This document shows, piece by piece, positions 1 to 10,181 of a DNA stretch of 64,000 nt. Below the pieces are notes generated by a model. The model was not told where the DNA came from, ran no database searches, and was given only the letters and a program-made list of their open reading frames with translations. The stretch is from Heligmosomoides polygyrus polygyrus. Its lineage: Eukaryota; Nematoda; Chromadorea; Rhabditida; Heligmosomidae. The position numbers and the translations under genes were made by a program. The stretch is taken from positions 44,189,631 to 44,253,630 of the forward strand of contig OX377206.1 of the NCBI GenBank assembly GCA_947396885.1. The letters are read 5' to 3'. Within the stretch, counting starts at the first letter, position 1. Each line of letters begins with the position of its first letter.

Positions 1-3000
1 GGCTAATCTCATTGCTATCAGGATACCAAGAAGTTCCAAACGAGGAATTGTTTGCTCGTTCTTTTTTGGAGTCAGTCGACTCTTCCCGCACATGATTTGT
101 GATACGGTATCACCTTCTTGTGATTGGATGAAAGCGCACGCTGATATCGCCACTTTACTTGCATCTGCAAACACCCAAAGGCGAGCGGTTCTGCTGTTAT
201 TAGTCGCCAAGAATGGTGATAACAGTCGTGGTACACTTAATACAGTGTTATTGACTTCACTGCATTGCCTATTCCATTTATCACGTAGTTCGTGAGGAAC
301 TCGGCTGTTCCAGTCAAGATTAGATGAGAGGATCTCTCTCATTGTGGACTTCAAATGGATGAGAAGCGGGCTGATAATTCCCAACGGATCATAAATGGAG
401 TTCAGCTGGCTGACTATATCACGCTTCGTAGGATCTTGTTTTAATGGAAACGTTGCCTTCACAGTGAACCGGTCGGTTATGGTATCATAGTCCACACCAA
501 GATATGTTACCGACCCAGAAGGTAACCGATCATAGGAGGGGATCCTTGCATTAACGAGCTCAGAGTTCGAAACGTACTCTCTGAGATTCATTCCTATCCG
601 AGCGAATAATGCTTTGGATAGTTCATACTTCTGCAAAGTCTCCTCTACAGTGTTTGCAACTAACAAAATATTGTCAACGTAGAGATTTGAAGCTATCTCT
701 GTTGCTAAGCTGCATTTTTGTGACTGCAGGTACGCAAAGATCGCCATGTTCAATATGCTTGGCGAAGCTGTGACTCCAAAAGGTAGTCTAGTGAAACGGT
801 ATTCCACTATGTTGCCCTGTGTAAGAGGTAGGCTGGGCTGTTTTACCCAAAGGAATCGACAAAGATCTTTGTGATGAGCAGGTATGCGAATTTGTGTAAA
901 CGCTGCTTCTATATCGCACAGCAGCACAAATTTGCTTAAACGACTTGCGATTAATATGTCGTGGATTTTGTTGACAAACGACTCGCCTTTATAAATAACG
1001 TCGTTAAGAGACTGCTCTCCTCTCTTTTTTGACGATGCGTCAAACACAATCCGGAGGGGGGTTTTCTTTGTTTCTCGCCAAACGCCTGAATGCGGCATGT
1101 AGTATTTGCCAATGGCGTTCGTGTCAAGGTCGTATGTCCTTTCGATCACACCTTGGCTTTCGTAATCACTCAGTATCTTAGAGTACCACTGTTGCTGTGC
1201 AGTGTTTGCTTGAAGCTGTTTCTGCAGCGCGGCAAGCCTTTTGATCGCGACCCCGTAGTTGTCGCTCAGGTCACTTACGCTGTCCTTTAGCGGGAATGGC
1301 GCCGTGATATACCCATTAGCAAAGGTAATCAATGAGGAGTACTCCTCAAAATACTTGAAAGCGCTATCGTCTTTCGTATTCTCCATTGGTTCGATACCTA
1401 GGCTTTCTAGTTCAAACATTCTTTGGATGTTATCACTATCCGAAATCTCCAATACAGATGTCATTGAATGCGACATGGCTGTGGAATCGGTTGTGTCCAT
1501 GATACCGCGACCATAGATGGTTGGACCGAATACTGTTTTCGCAATATGCAGACCTGATGGAGTTCGTGTATCGGTCGTATTCGAAACTACTAGATCATAG
1601 TAACGGTCTAGTCCAACAAGGATATGTGGCAGTTGGTGTTCTCCACGGACCTTTGAGTTCGCTATGAAGATCCCTTCATTTTGTAGAAATTCTTGATCAA
1701 TTTCTGCTAACTTAACCGAAGGAAATCCTCCTGTTATGATTGGCTTAGTTTGAATAGCCAGGTTGATCTCTTTGCCGTGAGCGGTACATACTTTCAGAGA
1801 TACTATGTGGCTTTCAAACTTCTCCGTATAACCGCCGATTCCTGACATAATGCAGGTTTCCGTAGTGGTTTTCGGAAGGCCAAGTCTTTCTGCTAGAGAC
1901 TCTTGTATCACTGTCTTCTGAGCTCCAGTGTCAAAGAAAAACAGTACTTTTTCAAGACTGCTGTCTTTATTATTCCACACGTTTCCTTCAGCTGTCATGA
2001 GAACTAGCTGTTCACTTCTGTTTGACAGATCAGGAAATGTAACCTCATTTCCAGTGTTCTGATTGGAATAGAGCGGTTGGTTTCCGCTCGAATGATTACG
2101 ACGTGAGTCGATACCAGCGCTAGTGCGCTCTCTATTTGGTATCTGGGGCCTTTGAGCTGCCCTGTTATTGATATTACCGTTATGGTTATCATTTCTCGGC
2201 CACCGATTTGTTTGCGGTGGGTTTAAGATTCCAGGGATCTGCCTGGACCGGTCTTGTGCCGTGCACACTGAGGGATGATGTGTGCTGCCGCACGTTGTGC
2301 AGTTGGACTTTTGACAGTGACTGCTGGAATGATTTGTTTGGAAACATTTCCAGCAAGCCCTTTTTTCCTTCAGGACTGCCCGACGCTGTTGGCGGTCGGT
2401 CATGGTTCTGCACACCATAGAATTGTGGTTTGTCTTACCACAAAATATGCAGAGGACTGATTGACAGTGGCGCTGAGCCCTGTTGTCACGCTCTTTGTAC
2501 GAGTAGGTGGAACCTAGTCGTTGTTCCACATAAGCCTTGGCGCAGATTTCTTTTTCTAGCGCATCCAGGAGTTCCTCGATTTTGAGGGTATCGGTGCTTT
2601 GATTTTTAGCGAGGATGTCTCGCACAATTTCGTATGGAAACTTCTGTAGTATAGTTTCACTCCACATGGGATCGCACGTGTTCCGAATGTCGTACCCAGC
2701 TGACACCATTTGGTTGACTAGGGTTTTTATTGTGTCAAAGCATTCTTGACAACTATGTCCTTGCTTTGACGCAGGTTGCAAATCGAATAGTTTTTGCACT
2801 ATCGTTGATCTATTTGTTGGTTTGTTGCCAAACCTTTTGGTTACGGCATCCACCATCCACTGATAATTATCGGGTATAGGTTTTATACCTCTAATCACCT
2901 TCTCTGCTGGACCTTTGAGGCTTTCTTTGAGTAGGGCGATTTTTTCAATAGTGGAGATCTCACTATTGTCGTGTACTAGCGTTTCAAATACCGCCCAGTA

Positions 3001-3567
3001 CTCGGGAAACTCTTCTGGGTTTCCATTAAACGCCGGTAGTTTTACTGATGGTACCCTCACTGATCGTGAGCCCCTTGTCAGTTGTGTGGCACTACTGCCT
3101 TGATCATTGATGAAGTTGGAATCTCCATCATTGAGCTGGGATGCACCTGGATGTGATGCTGGTATTCTCAGCCTTAGCTGTACCTTTTGCAGTTCACTTT
3201 TGGCATATGCTATCCGCGATTCAATGTTGCAAGCAAATGATGTCGCTTCTTTCAACACTTCCGAATATTGAGATTCTTTATCGAACTCTTCTATGTCTGC
3301 CAGGATTTCTTTTTGCTCAGATTTTGATTTCGTGGAGTGATAAAATTCCTCCATTTTGTCAATTTTGCTGTGCATAGTTTCGCTCGCCAATTTTACTTGA
3401 CTTAGACATGAGCTAAGAAGCACTGAATTAGCTGTGCATTCTTCTTGACGTTTCTTATCGTCATCGGGATATACGATCTTCTGTGTATATGCTTTATACT
3501 TATCGAAAAGCCCTTTAACGGCTTCTGCGCTAGCCAATATCGCTTTCTTGTGGAAGAAGAGCGACAT
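1..3567 (-). CDS. BEL/Pao LTR retrotransposon Gag-Pol polyprotein, partial at window edge
   Basis: One frame is open from ATG at 3567 down to base 1 (1,189 codons) and leaves the window without a stop, so this copy may be intact. Order read on the minus strand: Gag with a lysine-rich N-terminal region; three Cys/His knuckles near 2460-2260 (CIFCGKTNHNSMVC, CWKCFQTNHSSSHC, CTTCGSTHHPSVC); aspartic protease with FFFDTGAQK near 1940; reverse transcriptase with LRIVFDASS near 1050 and YVDN near 675; then the start of the RNase H region at the left edge. Protease-RT-RNase H order with this DTGA context is that of the BEL/Pao group. YVDN in place of YVDD is seen directly; whether it impairs activity is not decidable here. 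RNase H, integrase and the 3' LTR lie outside the window. Confidence 0.93.
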   Translation of the reverse strand, partial: MSLFFHKKAILASAEAVKGLFDKYKAYTQKIVYPDDDKKRQEECTANSVLLSSCLSQVKLASETMHSKIDKMEEFYHSTKSKSEQKEILADIEEFDKESQYSEVLKEATSFACNIESRIAYAKSELQKVQLRLRIPASHPGASQLNDGDSNFINDQGSSATQLTRGSRSVRVPSVKLPAFNGNPEEFPEYWAVFETLVHDNSEISTIEKIALLKESLKGPAEKVIRGIKPIPDNYQWMVDAVTKRFGNKPTNRSTIVQKLFDLQPASKQGHSCQECFDTIKTLVNQMVSAGYDIRNTCDPMWSETILQKFPYEIVRDILAKNQSTDTLKIEELLDALEKEICAKAYVEQRLGSTYSYKERDNRAQRHCQSVLCIFCGKTNHNSMVCRTMTDRQQRRAVLKEKRACWKCFQTNHSSSHCQKSNCTTCGSTHHPSVCTAQDRSRQIPGILNPPQTNRWPRNDNHNGNINNRAAQRPQIPNRERTSAGIDSRRNHSSGNQPLYSNQNTGNEVTFPDLSNRSEQLVLMTAEGNVWNNKDSSLEKVLFFFDTGAQKTVIQESLAERLGLPKTTTETCIMSGIGGYTEKFESHIVSLKVCTAHGKEINLAIQTKPIITGGFPSVKLAEIDQEFLQNEGIFIANSKVRGEHQLPHILVGLDRYYDLVVSNTTDTRTPSGLHIAKTVFGPTIYGRGIMDTTDSTAMSHSMTSVLEISDSDNIQRMFELESLGIEPMENTKDDSAFKYFEEYSSLITFANGYITAPFPLKDSVSDLSDNYGVAIKRLAALQKQLQANTAQQQWYSKILSDYESQGVIERTYDLDTNAIGKYYMPHSGVWRETKKTPLRIVFDASSKKRGEQSLNDVIYKGESFVNKIHDILIASRLSKFVLLCDIEAAFTQIRIPAHHKDLCRFLWVKQPSLPLTQGNIVEYRFTRLPFGVTASPSILNMAIFAYLQSQKCSLATEIASNLYVDNILLVANTVEETLQKYELSKALFARIGMNLREYVSNSELVNARIPSYDRLPSGSVTYLGVDYDTITDRFTVKATFPLKQDPTKRDIVSQLNSIYDPLGIISPLLIHLKSTMREILSSNLDWNSRVPHELRDKWNRQCSEVNNTVLSVPRLLSPFLATNNSRTARLWVFADASKVAISACAFIQSQEGDTVSQIMCGKSRLTPKKNEQTIPRLELLGILIAMRLA

Positions 3568-3607
3568 TTCCTCGGCTATTTTGTTTTCTTTGAACAAAAC
3601 CGGATAG

Positions 3608-3895
3608 TTTAGGGCTGTTAGAGACCCAAGGTTTCGTTAGCCGAACCTCTTGTGCAGTTGCGGTAGAGCAAGGCACGATATTTAGGGCTGAATTAGCTCC
3701 AAGGACTGGCTAGGCCAACCTCTTGCGCAGCTGCTGTTGGGCAGGGCACGGAATTTAGGGCTGTAGAAGCACCAAGGACTGGCTAGGCCAACCTCTTGCG
3801 CAGCTGCTGTTGGGCAGGGCACGGAATTTAGGGCTTATTAGCACCAAGGTATGGAAAAATCCCAACCTCTTCTCGCACAAGTGCAAGGTGTGAAG
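3608..3895. repeat. 73-bp tandem repeat in BEL leader, about four copies
   Basis: The start motif TTTAGGGCT recurs at 3608, 3681, 3754 and 3827, an exact 73-bp period. Copies two and three are nearly identical; copy one and copy four are diverged. Each carries CAACCTCTTGCGCAGCTGCT or a variant. The array lies immediately upstream of the BEL Gag start codon on that element's strand, where the untranslated leader between 5' LTR and Gag is expected. Confidence 0.92.
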
Positions 3896-4243
3896 CAAAC
3901 TAGTTGCTTCGAAGAGAACAAGTTAGACTAGGCTAACTTCTTGGCTAGATTTAGCCGATGCACCAGAAATGTCCCGGTTTATGAGCGTATGACGCGCTCT
4001 GATGCACTAGGAGTATTATGGCTCCTTTGTGCTTACCTCTGTGAGTATGATGGCTACACAAGAGGTTTATTACAGGACCGTAGTGGTCAGTGGTAGAATA
4101 TGTTGATGTATGTCACCAATCCTACAGACACAGGCGTGGCCTCTTTCTATCAGGCGAGGTCACGCCAAACAAACACTTATGACAGACTTCTCGTCATGGA
4201 GTGTCAGATAAGCACCCATGGAGAAGAGATAAGTACCTCTGGA
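3896..4243. other. Non-coding stretch, possible BEL 5' LTR/leader
   Basis: No convincing frame. By position it should contain the BEL leader and 5' LTR, but only one copy would be in the window, so ends cannot be proved. It includes partial echoes of the 73-bp repeat (CAACCTCTT, GGCTAACTTCTTGGC). Confidence 0.35.
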
Positions 4244-6206
4244 CTAGGATGAAGAGAGGGGACCGACAGTTCTGGCGGAATGCCAGCACACTTTCAATGG
4301 TTTTATAGATCCTGATATCGTCACCATACCTTTTACAAATAACTTCAAATCGTGAAAGAGACTCAGGCAGTTCCTGGGTATAGAGCAGGAAGAGCAGAGT
4401 GGAAAGAACTCCCCCTGCGGTGCTCCGCTGAAAGCGCTAAAGATCTCGGAAAACTGCCCATTTACCTTAATGGTAAGTTCTTTCTGAGAGGAACTCACGT
4501 ATCCAGTTCACTATCATGTGATGAACAATCTTAATTTCAGTAGCAGCTTTGATAATGGAAATCTATCAAAAGCCTTAGAGAGATCAAAATAGATCACATC
4601 TATACGCTTCTTTTCCTCAACAGTTTTCCTCCAATCATTTAACGCTGTAAGTGTAGGAGTCTCAATCGACCTTCCCTTCAAAAAGCCAAACTGATTATCA
4701 GAAATAATGTTCTTTTCTTCAAGATGTTTTAGAATGTGTTTGCTAACAATTTTCTCAAAAAACTTTGCTAATACAGACGTAATGCTCACTGGTCTGTAGT
4801 TCGTGGGTTTGCTATAAGGGACTTTCTTAGGAATAGGAGTAAAGAATGCATGTTTCCATCAAGAGGGGACCTCTGCTTTCATATAACTCCTGTTAAAAAT
4901 GTGTTCTAAAGCGTATTCTATGTATTGCATAGTGTTTTTGATGAAAGCAAGTGGAACGTAATCCGGTGATGTGGAGGAACTAACTGATTGGCCATTCTAG
5001 TATAGTCTTAGAGATGTCTTCTTTGTAGAACCATAGAGAAGGTCCCATCTCAGGAAACTCTGATAATTCATCAAAAGCGTTACTTGCTGCTGAATCCGTG
5101 GTCAAGAGGTAATTTTTATTAAACACCTTTTGAAACTCCTGAGCAAGCAGATTGGCTTTATCAGAAGAAGAGGAGAAATACATTTTTTACCGACTAGACT
5201 GATTACTGACTAGAGTAGGAACACATTGCCTAGTACCGCTACGGGACTTAATGTATCTATAGAATTTCGTTCTATCGCTTTGATCAAGTATTTTTTTCTC
5301 AGTATAGAGATTGTAACAGAAAAGAGCTTTTACTTTCGCGCTTAATGTCGCATAATCCGCCCATGCACTTATATCGCCTGATGTGGAAGCCTTATTCCAA
5401 AGAAAAGAACGGTAACCTTCCATTCGTTTTACATACTTAGGAAGTCTTAGTTTGCTCGACACGATTTTACGCATTGGTACATATAGGTTGATCACATGAT
5501 GGAGAACGGAAAGAAGAGTTTCATATTGTTCGTTAACTGTCTTCAAACAAGCCATAGTACCGATCCAGTCAATCTCTGCCAGGTGCCGCTTGATATTCTC
5601 GGAGTGAGCAGCATTAAAGTCTCTCTTCCATAACGACTTTTGTCTCATCACTCGCCAGCCTAATTTGAAGGTTACAGTGCAATGTTCACTGCTTCCTAAT
5701 GGTGGTCCTACGGATACTTCGTGAATCAGCTTCTAGTCGTTGCAGAGCACTAAATCAAGGAGAGCGTACCCCTTGTGGGTTCCGTCACCACTTGCTTAAG
5801 ATGCTTCGAAAGTGTCACGAAACACACTGGCAATACTGCTTGAGCCACAGATCTGGGAGGTTAAAGTCGCCTAGTACAATACTCGATGTGCCGCATGAAC
5901 AAAAGTCACAACCTTTGCAAGCTGGATGGACATTCCTACGTTGCAGTTCGGGGCTCGATAAACAGCAACGATACGAACAGAGTTAAGTTGAAGCGTCAAA
6001 TCACAAACAAGGTTTTCGTAAGAATCCTTGTCTGATTCTTTGAATACGTGCTTAAACAGAAAATATTTTTTCATCAATAGCAAAATTCCCCCTCCTTTTT
6101 TGAAAATTCTGTCACATCGTACACTCATATATTGGCTACTGGCAATTCCCAAAAGAGGGTCAAGCTCATTCCTAGAATTCAGCCAAGTTTCGGTTAGCAA
6201 AACCAC
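4244..6206 (-). pseudogene. CR1-like LINE ORF2 (endonuclease-reverse transcriptase), broken
   Basis: Consecutive minus-strand frames give the parts of a non-LTR retrotransposon ORF2 in order. At 6206-5871 is the endonuclease N-terminal half (LLTETWLNSRNELDP, VAVYRAPN). At 5651-4980 is the linker between endonuclease and RT (SLWKRDFNAAHSENIKRHL, YLPKYVKRME-type basic region). At 4789-4514 is RT (FFEKIVSKHIL, NQFGFLKGRSIETP, VIYFDLSKAFD). At 4498-4244 is the GAPQGEFFPL palm motif followed by a damaged active-site region. Frame changes and stops separate the pieces. The 3' end stops just after the palm motif, so thumb and 3' UTR are missing. CR1-like assignment rests on motif style and is inference. 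Confidence 0.85.
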
Positions 6207-6287
6207 GTCAGTTATATTGGCACAGATTCATGACCAAATGATCGCAATTTCTTATCAGAGATCTTATATTCGATAGGGCACATGAAA

Positions 6288-7153
6288 TCATTTTGTACGG
6301 TTTCCTACGACAACGTTGCTGTTTCCCGAAGGATTGCCAAATTGCGAAGAAACTGCGTTTATGGATGGCCCGTTTTGGGTGGGAACCGGTGACTGGGACG
6401 CACCTGCAGTTTGACTAACTGTGGTGTTGTTACCATTCACAGGTTCACGGCTAGCTAGACGCTGTTCACGTCTACGCTGTCTCTCTTCCGAAGTGAGGGA
6501 GGGGCGTAAATAGACGCCCTTTTGAAGAGGAAAGAAGCGCAGACGCGTTGCACGTCTAACAGCTTCCCTTTGAAACTTACTGGCCGGGAGGACAACCTTC
6601 ATAAGTCTAGGTCTACCCTGCTGTGGTTTTCCCATTCGATAATGAACTACTGAGAAGCATTCTATTCCAAGGAAGTCAAGAACACTAGTAACACAATGTG
6701 AGTCATGGGCTACCCTAGCTGATGGATTATTTGCCAAAGACTCAGAAATATTGGCCGATACAATTGATCTATCAATTTCTAAATCTGCTTCTCGCCTACT
6801 GTCGAAGAAAGTAGCGTCTCATGGGTTGACATCGCACGCTCCGGCGCTTCCGAATTTCTGCTTCCCTCCAGCATAGCCAGCTTTTGCCTCAACTCAAAGC
6901 TTTCTTCCCTGAGACGGCTGATCTCCTGCATGAGCTCTCCATTACGACGATTCATTTCCTTGACCTCGTACCGCGTTTGCAGTAGAATATCAATGACGAG
7001 TTTAGCGTGGCCTGGCACTTTTCCATAATCCGCCATTTCTTGGAGACGCACCACAGGGTCTTCCGAAGTCGTCGCAGCACCAGTAGTACGTAAATGCCTC
7101 GTCTTTCTTTCTGGAACAGGAAGGCCGCCAGCAGGAGATGCCATCGATCTCAA
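6288..7153 (-). pseudogene. LINE ORF1-like protein (coiled coil plus basic domain), two pieces
   Basis: Two minus-strand frames: 7153-6779 and 6737-6288. The first has a heptad-rich stretch (MNRRNGELMQEISRLREE) that predicts a coiled coil. The second has VHYRMGKPQQGRPRLMKVVL followed by an Arg-rich segment (SLTSEERQRRREQRL), a layout like the nucleic-acid-binding ORF1 of CR1-type LINEs. It is directly 5' of the broken ORF2 on the same strand, so it is probably ORF1 of the same copy. A related ORF1 is at 24335-24885. Confidence 0.7.
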
Positions 7154-7346
7154 TAATCCGTGTGAAACGAAGACAATGAAAAGAATATCGCAATGAGATC
7201 ACCTTTCTTGGTGGCAAGTTATACCGTAGTTGTCCCCTTGCCACTAGAGACGTAGTCTGCAACCGCTGAGAAGTTGTTATAGAGTGAGTTCCTCGTAGTA
7301 GAAACGGTTAATCCGTAGTAGAAACGGTTAACGGTTAATCCGCCCA

Positions 7347-9073
7347 TCACTGGTAGAGAGCCTTAAAAATCTTGTAAACTCTACGGAGTCTCTTGTTCAT
7401 TATGAATTTATAGTGAGAACCAAAGTTCAATTTGCTATCATATGTAATATCCAAATCCTTGAAATCACTAACCACCTTCAGGGTGATCCCCTCATGGTGT
7501 GTGTGGGCATCTCTAACTAAAGTCTTCTCGCAAGACAAGGGGAGGGGCTGGCGAAACGACTATTCACCAACTTTATCTATCACTTGCTGAATTATAGCAC
7601 CTGGGCCGGTACCGCAGGTGGTATTAAATATTTTGACGCCATCAGCGTACACAGACCTCAACATCACGAAACGAGTCAGGTAGATCTGCTGTGAAGATGT
7701 TGAACAATAAAGGTGAGAGCACGCCGCCCCGTGGGACACCAATCGTGACAGAATGAACCGAGGAGAGGGCATTACCTACAACAATCTGGTAAGATCTGTT
7801 GCTAATAAATGATGCCAACCATCTAACAATGGGGGGTGAAGAGCATATGATTGGAGCTTGCAGATGAGAAGGTAATCTTTATCAAAAGCTTTACTGAAAT
7901 CAAAGTAGACCACGTCAGTTGGCGTCATAAGCTTTCGTCCAGTTGTTAAAACAGGACAGCCGTGGCGTCTCAACTGATTTACCTGAGCAGAAGCCATGCT
8001 GAACAGACGGGATTAGGTTGAGGGAGTCAACTTGGGCAACACAATATGCTTTTTTAAGGGTTTCTCAAAAACCCGACAAAAAATGATCGTAAGGCTGATG
8101 GGCCTCAAATTATTTGGATCAGAAAGTGAATCCTTCTTAGGAAGAGGAATTATGATGGAATAAAAAACAATTGAAAATAAATTCGAAAGGACCCAAAATT
8201 TCAATAATAGTGTTTTAATAACGGCATACAGGGTGCCATCAGGATTCATAGAAGTTGAAGATGACCTTTTGCCTAGAATGTCGATGATGTCTTCTCTGTA
8301 GAACCAAGGAGCCAAGGCATTAGATCGGGAAGGCTCCGCAGAAAATAAGTTGGATATCGGTTTTGATGGTTTATTAAAAGCTCTTTTAAAACTCTTGGCC
8401 AGCATCTCGGCTTTATCTTGATCAGTGACGGCCCGATCATTGCCCATCAGTGACGTCCTAATGCGAGGTTTGTCAGCAAGTCTATATCTGAGAATAGTAA
8501 ATTGCCTTTAAGCCTCCTCCTTAATTAACTGATTTTCATCATAAGCGTTGTATCTGGTCAGTCTCTTGTTGTAGGTCATATTCAGAGCTTTGAAGTTAGT
8601 TCAGTCAGAATCGGAATTCGTGTTGCTAACTATCATCCATAGTTTTTGAAGATGGGTAGCCATTCTAGTCAAGCACAACGGAAGCCTAAATGACGAAGAA
8701 GTAGGAGATGTGAAGGAAAGTTTGATAAATAGATCAATAGCGTGATGGAGGATGGCGAGAATTATGTCCTAAACCTCATCAATTGGCTAGGTTCATTTTA
8801 TTGTAAGACAATAAAATGAACCTAGCCAATCAATCTGCGACAAATAAGAACGGAAGGCTACATAATCACTTACGCAAAGTTTCTAACCACACTAAAGAAA
8901 TTATGCTCATACATAATCGATAAAGTAAACTTAATTGATAAGTCGCTTAAGTCGCTAGAACCAATTGGAGGACAGCAGATTATGGAACCTAATATAGAAG
9001 AGTCGTTCGCCAAGAGCAGATCAGGATAAGAATTCAATCTAGTAGGAAAATAGATGTAATGTTTATGTTTCAT
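7347..9073 (-). pseudogene. Second CR1-like LINE copy, ORF2 remnants
   Basis: Minus-strand pieces: 8447-8013 (linker plus RT start; APWFYREDI, IIPLPKKDSLSDPNNLRPIS), 7997-7776 (VVYFDFSKAFDK), 7772-7560 (palm and VYADGVKIF, where the usual FADD/YADD Asp pair is damaged to ADG) and 7538-7347 (thumb; VSDFKDLDITYDSKLNF). The upstream part to about 9073 aligns loosely with the linker of the first copy but is heavily decayed. Many stops and frame changes show a dead copy. A perfect 23-bp inverted repeat sits inside it at 8782-8830. Confidence 0.82.
8782..8830. repeat. Perfect 23-bp inverted repeat with 3-base loop
   Basis: The arm at 8782-8804 starts ATTGGCTAGGTTC and ends TTATTGT. It is followed by AAG and then by its exact reverse complement at 8808-8830. 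All 23 positions pair. It lies inside a decayed LINE linker region. Confidence 0.95.
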
Positions 9074-9157
9074 TACTAAGGTGCATTTTCAAACTTTACT
9101 AGGATAACAAACCGATGTTCGTGCAAAATCTGTAAATCGAAAGAAAGTATTATACAC

Positions 9158-9389
9158 TATACTTATGCTCTCGCAAAAATTTCGAATATTCGAATGGTTT
9201 CAAATACCGAAAATTTTCGAGCATTCGAAATCGAATATATTCGAAAAACGTGATTTCTCTGATTATTCGAATTCGAATACATTCGAAAAACGCGATTTTT
9301 TGAATATTCGAATTCGAATACATTCGAAAAACGCGATTTTTCGAATATTCGAATTCGAATATTCGATTCGAATGTTCGAATTCGAATGA
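9158..9389. repeat. TTCGAA-palindrome tandem repeat, block 1 (41-bp unit)
   Basis: Dense run of TTCGAA/GAATTC words. The unit ATTCGAATACATTCGAAAAA recurs with a 41-bp step (9271, 9312) and each unit contains CGCGATTTTT. The left flank carries ACTATACTTATGCTC. Open frames across the block exist on both strands only because the unit has few stops, and are not genes. Confidence 0.93.
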
Positions 9390-10180
9390 GAAATAATGCT
9401 GCATGATAGACATGATAGACGACAGCACAGAAGAAAAGTGGGAGCAAGACATAACGGATCACTTCCTAGTTAAGCACGAGGTTTCTATAGACAGGCCTCT
9501 TATAAACCTTGTGCATCGTAAAAATGAGGTGGAGAACTTACACATAATATGGCCAAACGGCTTATAGAAGCGTCTAATTTCTTGTTTGCCGGAAGACGAA
9601 TTTTTTCAAAGCGGTACTTGTGTGTTGTAAACTGTTGCTCATGAGGAACAAACGAAAACTTTACAATACACGTGAAGGGGACACAATTTGCTTGAGCCAC
9701 TGTAAGCTTCTACGTCACTTCAAACGACTTTCATTTTTGGAATTGGTGGCTGACTGGCTGTTCAAGAACTTTCACGAAACAATGATTTCGCCTAACGGCA
9801 GCTAATGATAGACTGACGACGAATATGCAAAACTGTAGAAAGTCTGTCCTGCTCATCTAAAAAGATGAAATATCACACCGCCAATTTTGCGGCCACAAAA
9901 TTTATTACAGGTAGCTTGGAATGCGCCAGCTATGAGGGCCGGTATCATTCATCCCTGGTGATCCGCCCAAGTGGTAGAAACCGATACTTCTTATTCTTAT
10001 TAACAGCCGGTCGATCTACACCGCCTCCCTTTTGTGAAGCCTGGCATACGGCCGACATATCCACGGTTTGTTTTACTGCTCGGATAATTCCCGTTCGTTA
10101 CTCGTCTATTTTTCACCATAAAATAGATAGCAGAATGTGCAAGAGCACCCAAAGTGAACAGCTAGGGAGAAAGACTAACG
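9390..10180. other. Intergenic/intronic stretch without recognised gene
   Basis: Short frames on both strands, none with family motifs. I see no repeat structure beyond the satellite at its left edge; RTE coding remnants begin just to the right. Confidence 0.5.
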
Positions 10181-10181
10181 A

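Noticed and set aside
92..2460. Short frames on the + strand and in other minus frames over 1-3.6 kb
   Set aside because: Shadows of the long BEL polyprotein frame.
9150..9462. CRISPR-like array in the 41-bp TTCGAA repeats
   Set aside because: There are no unique spacers; units are contiguous and palindromic, and the sequence is eukaryotic.
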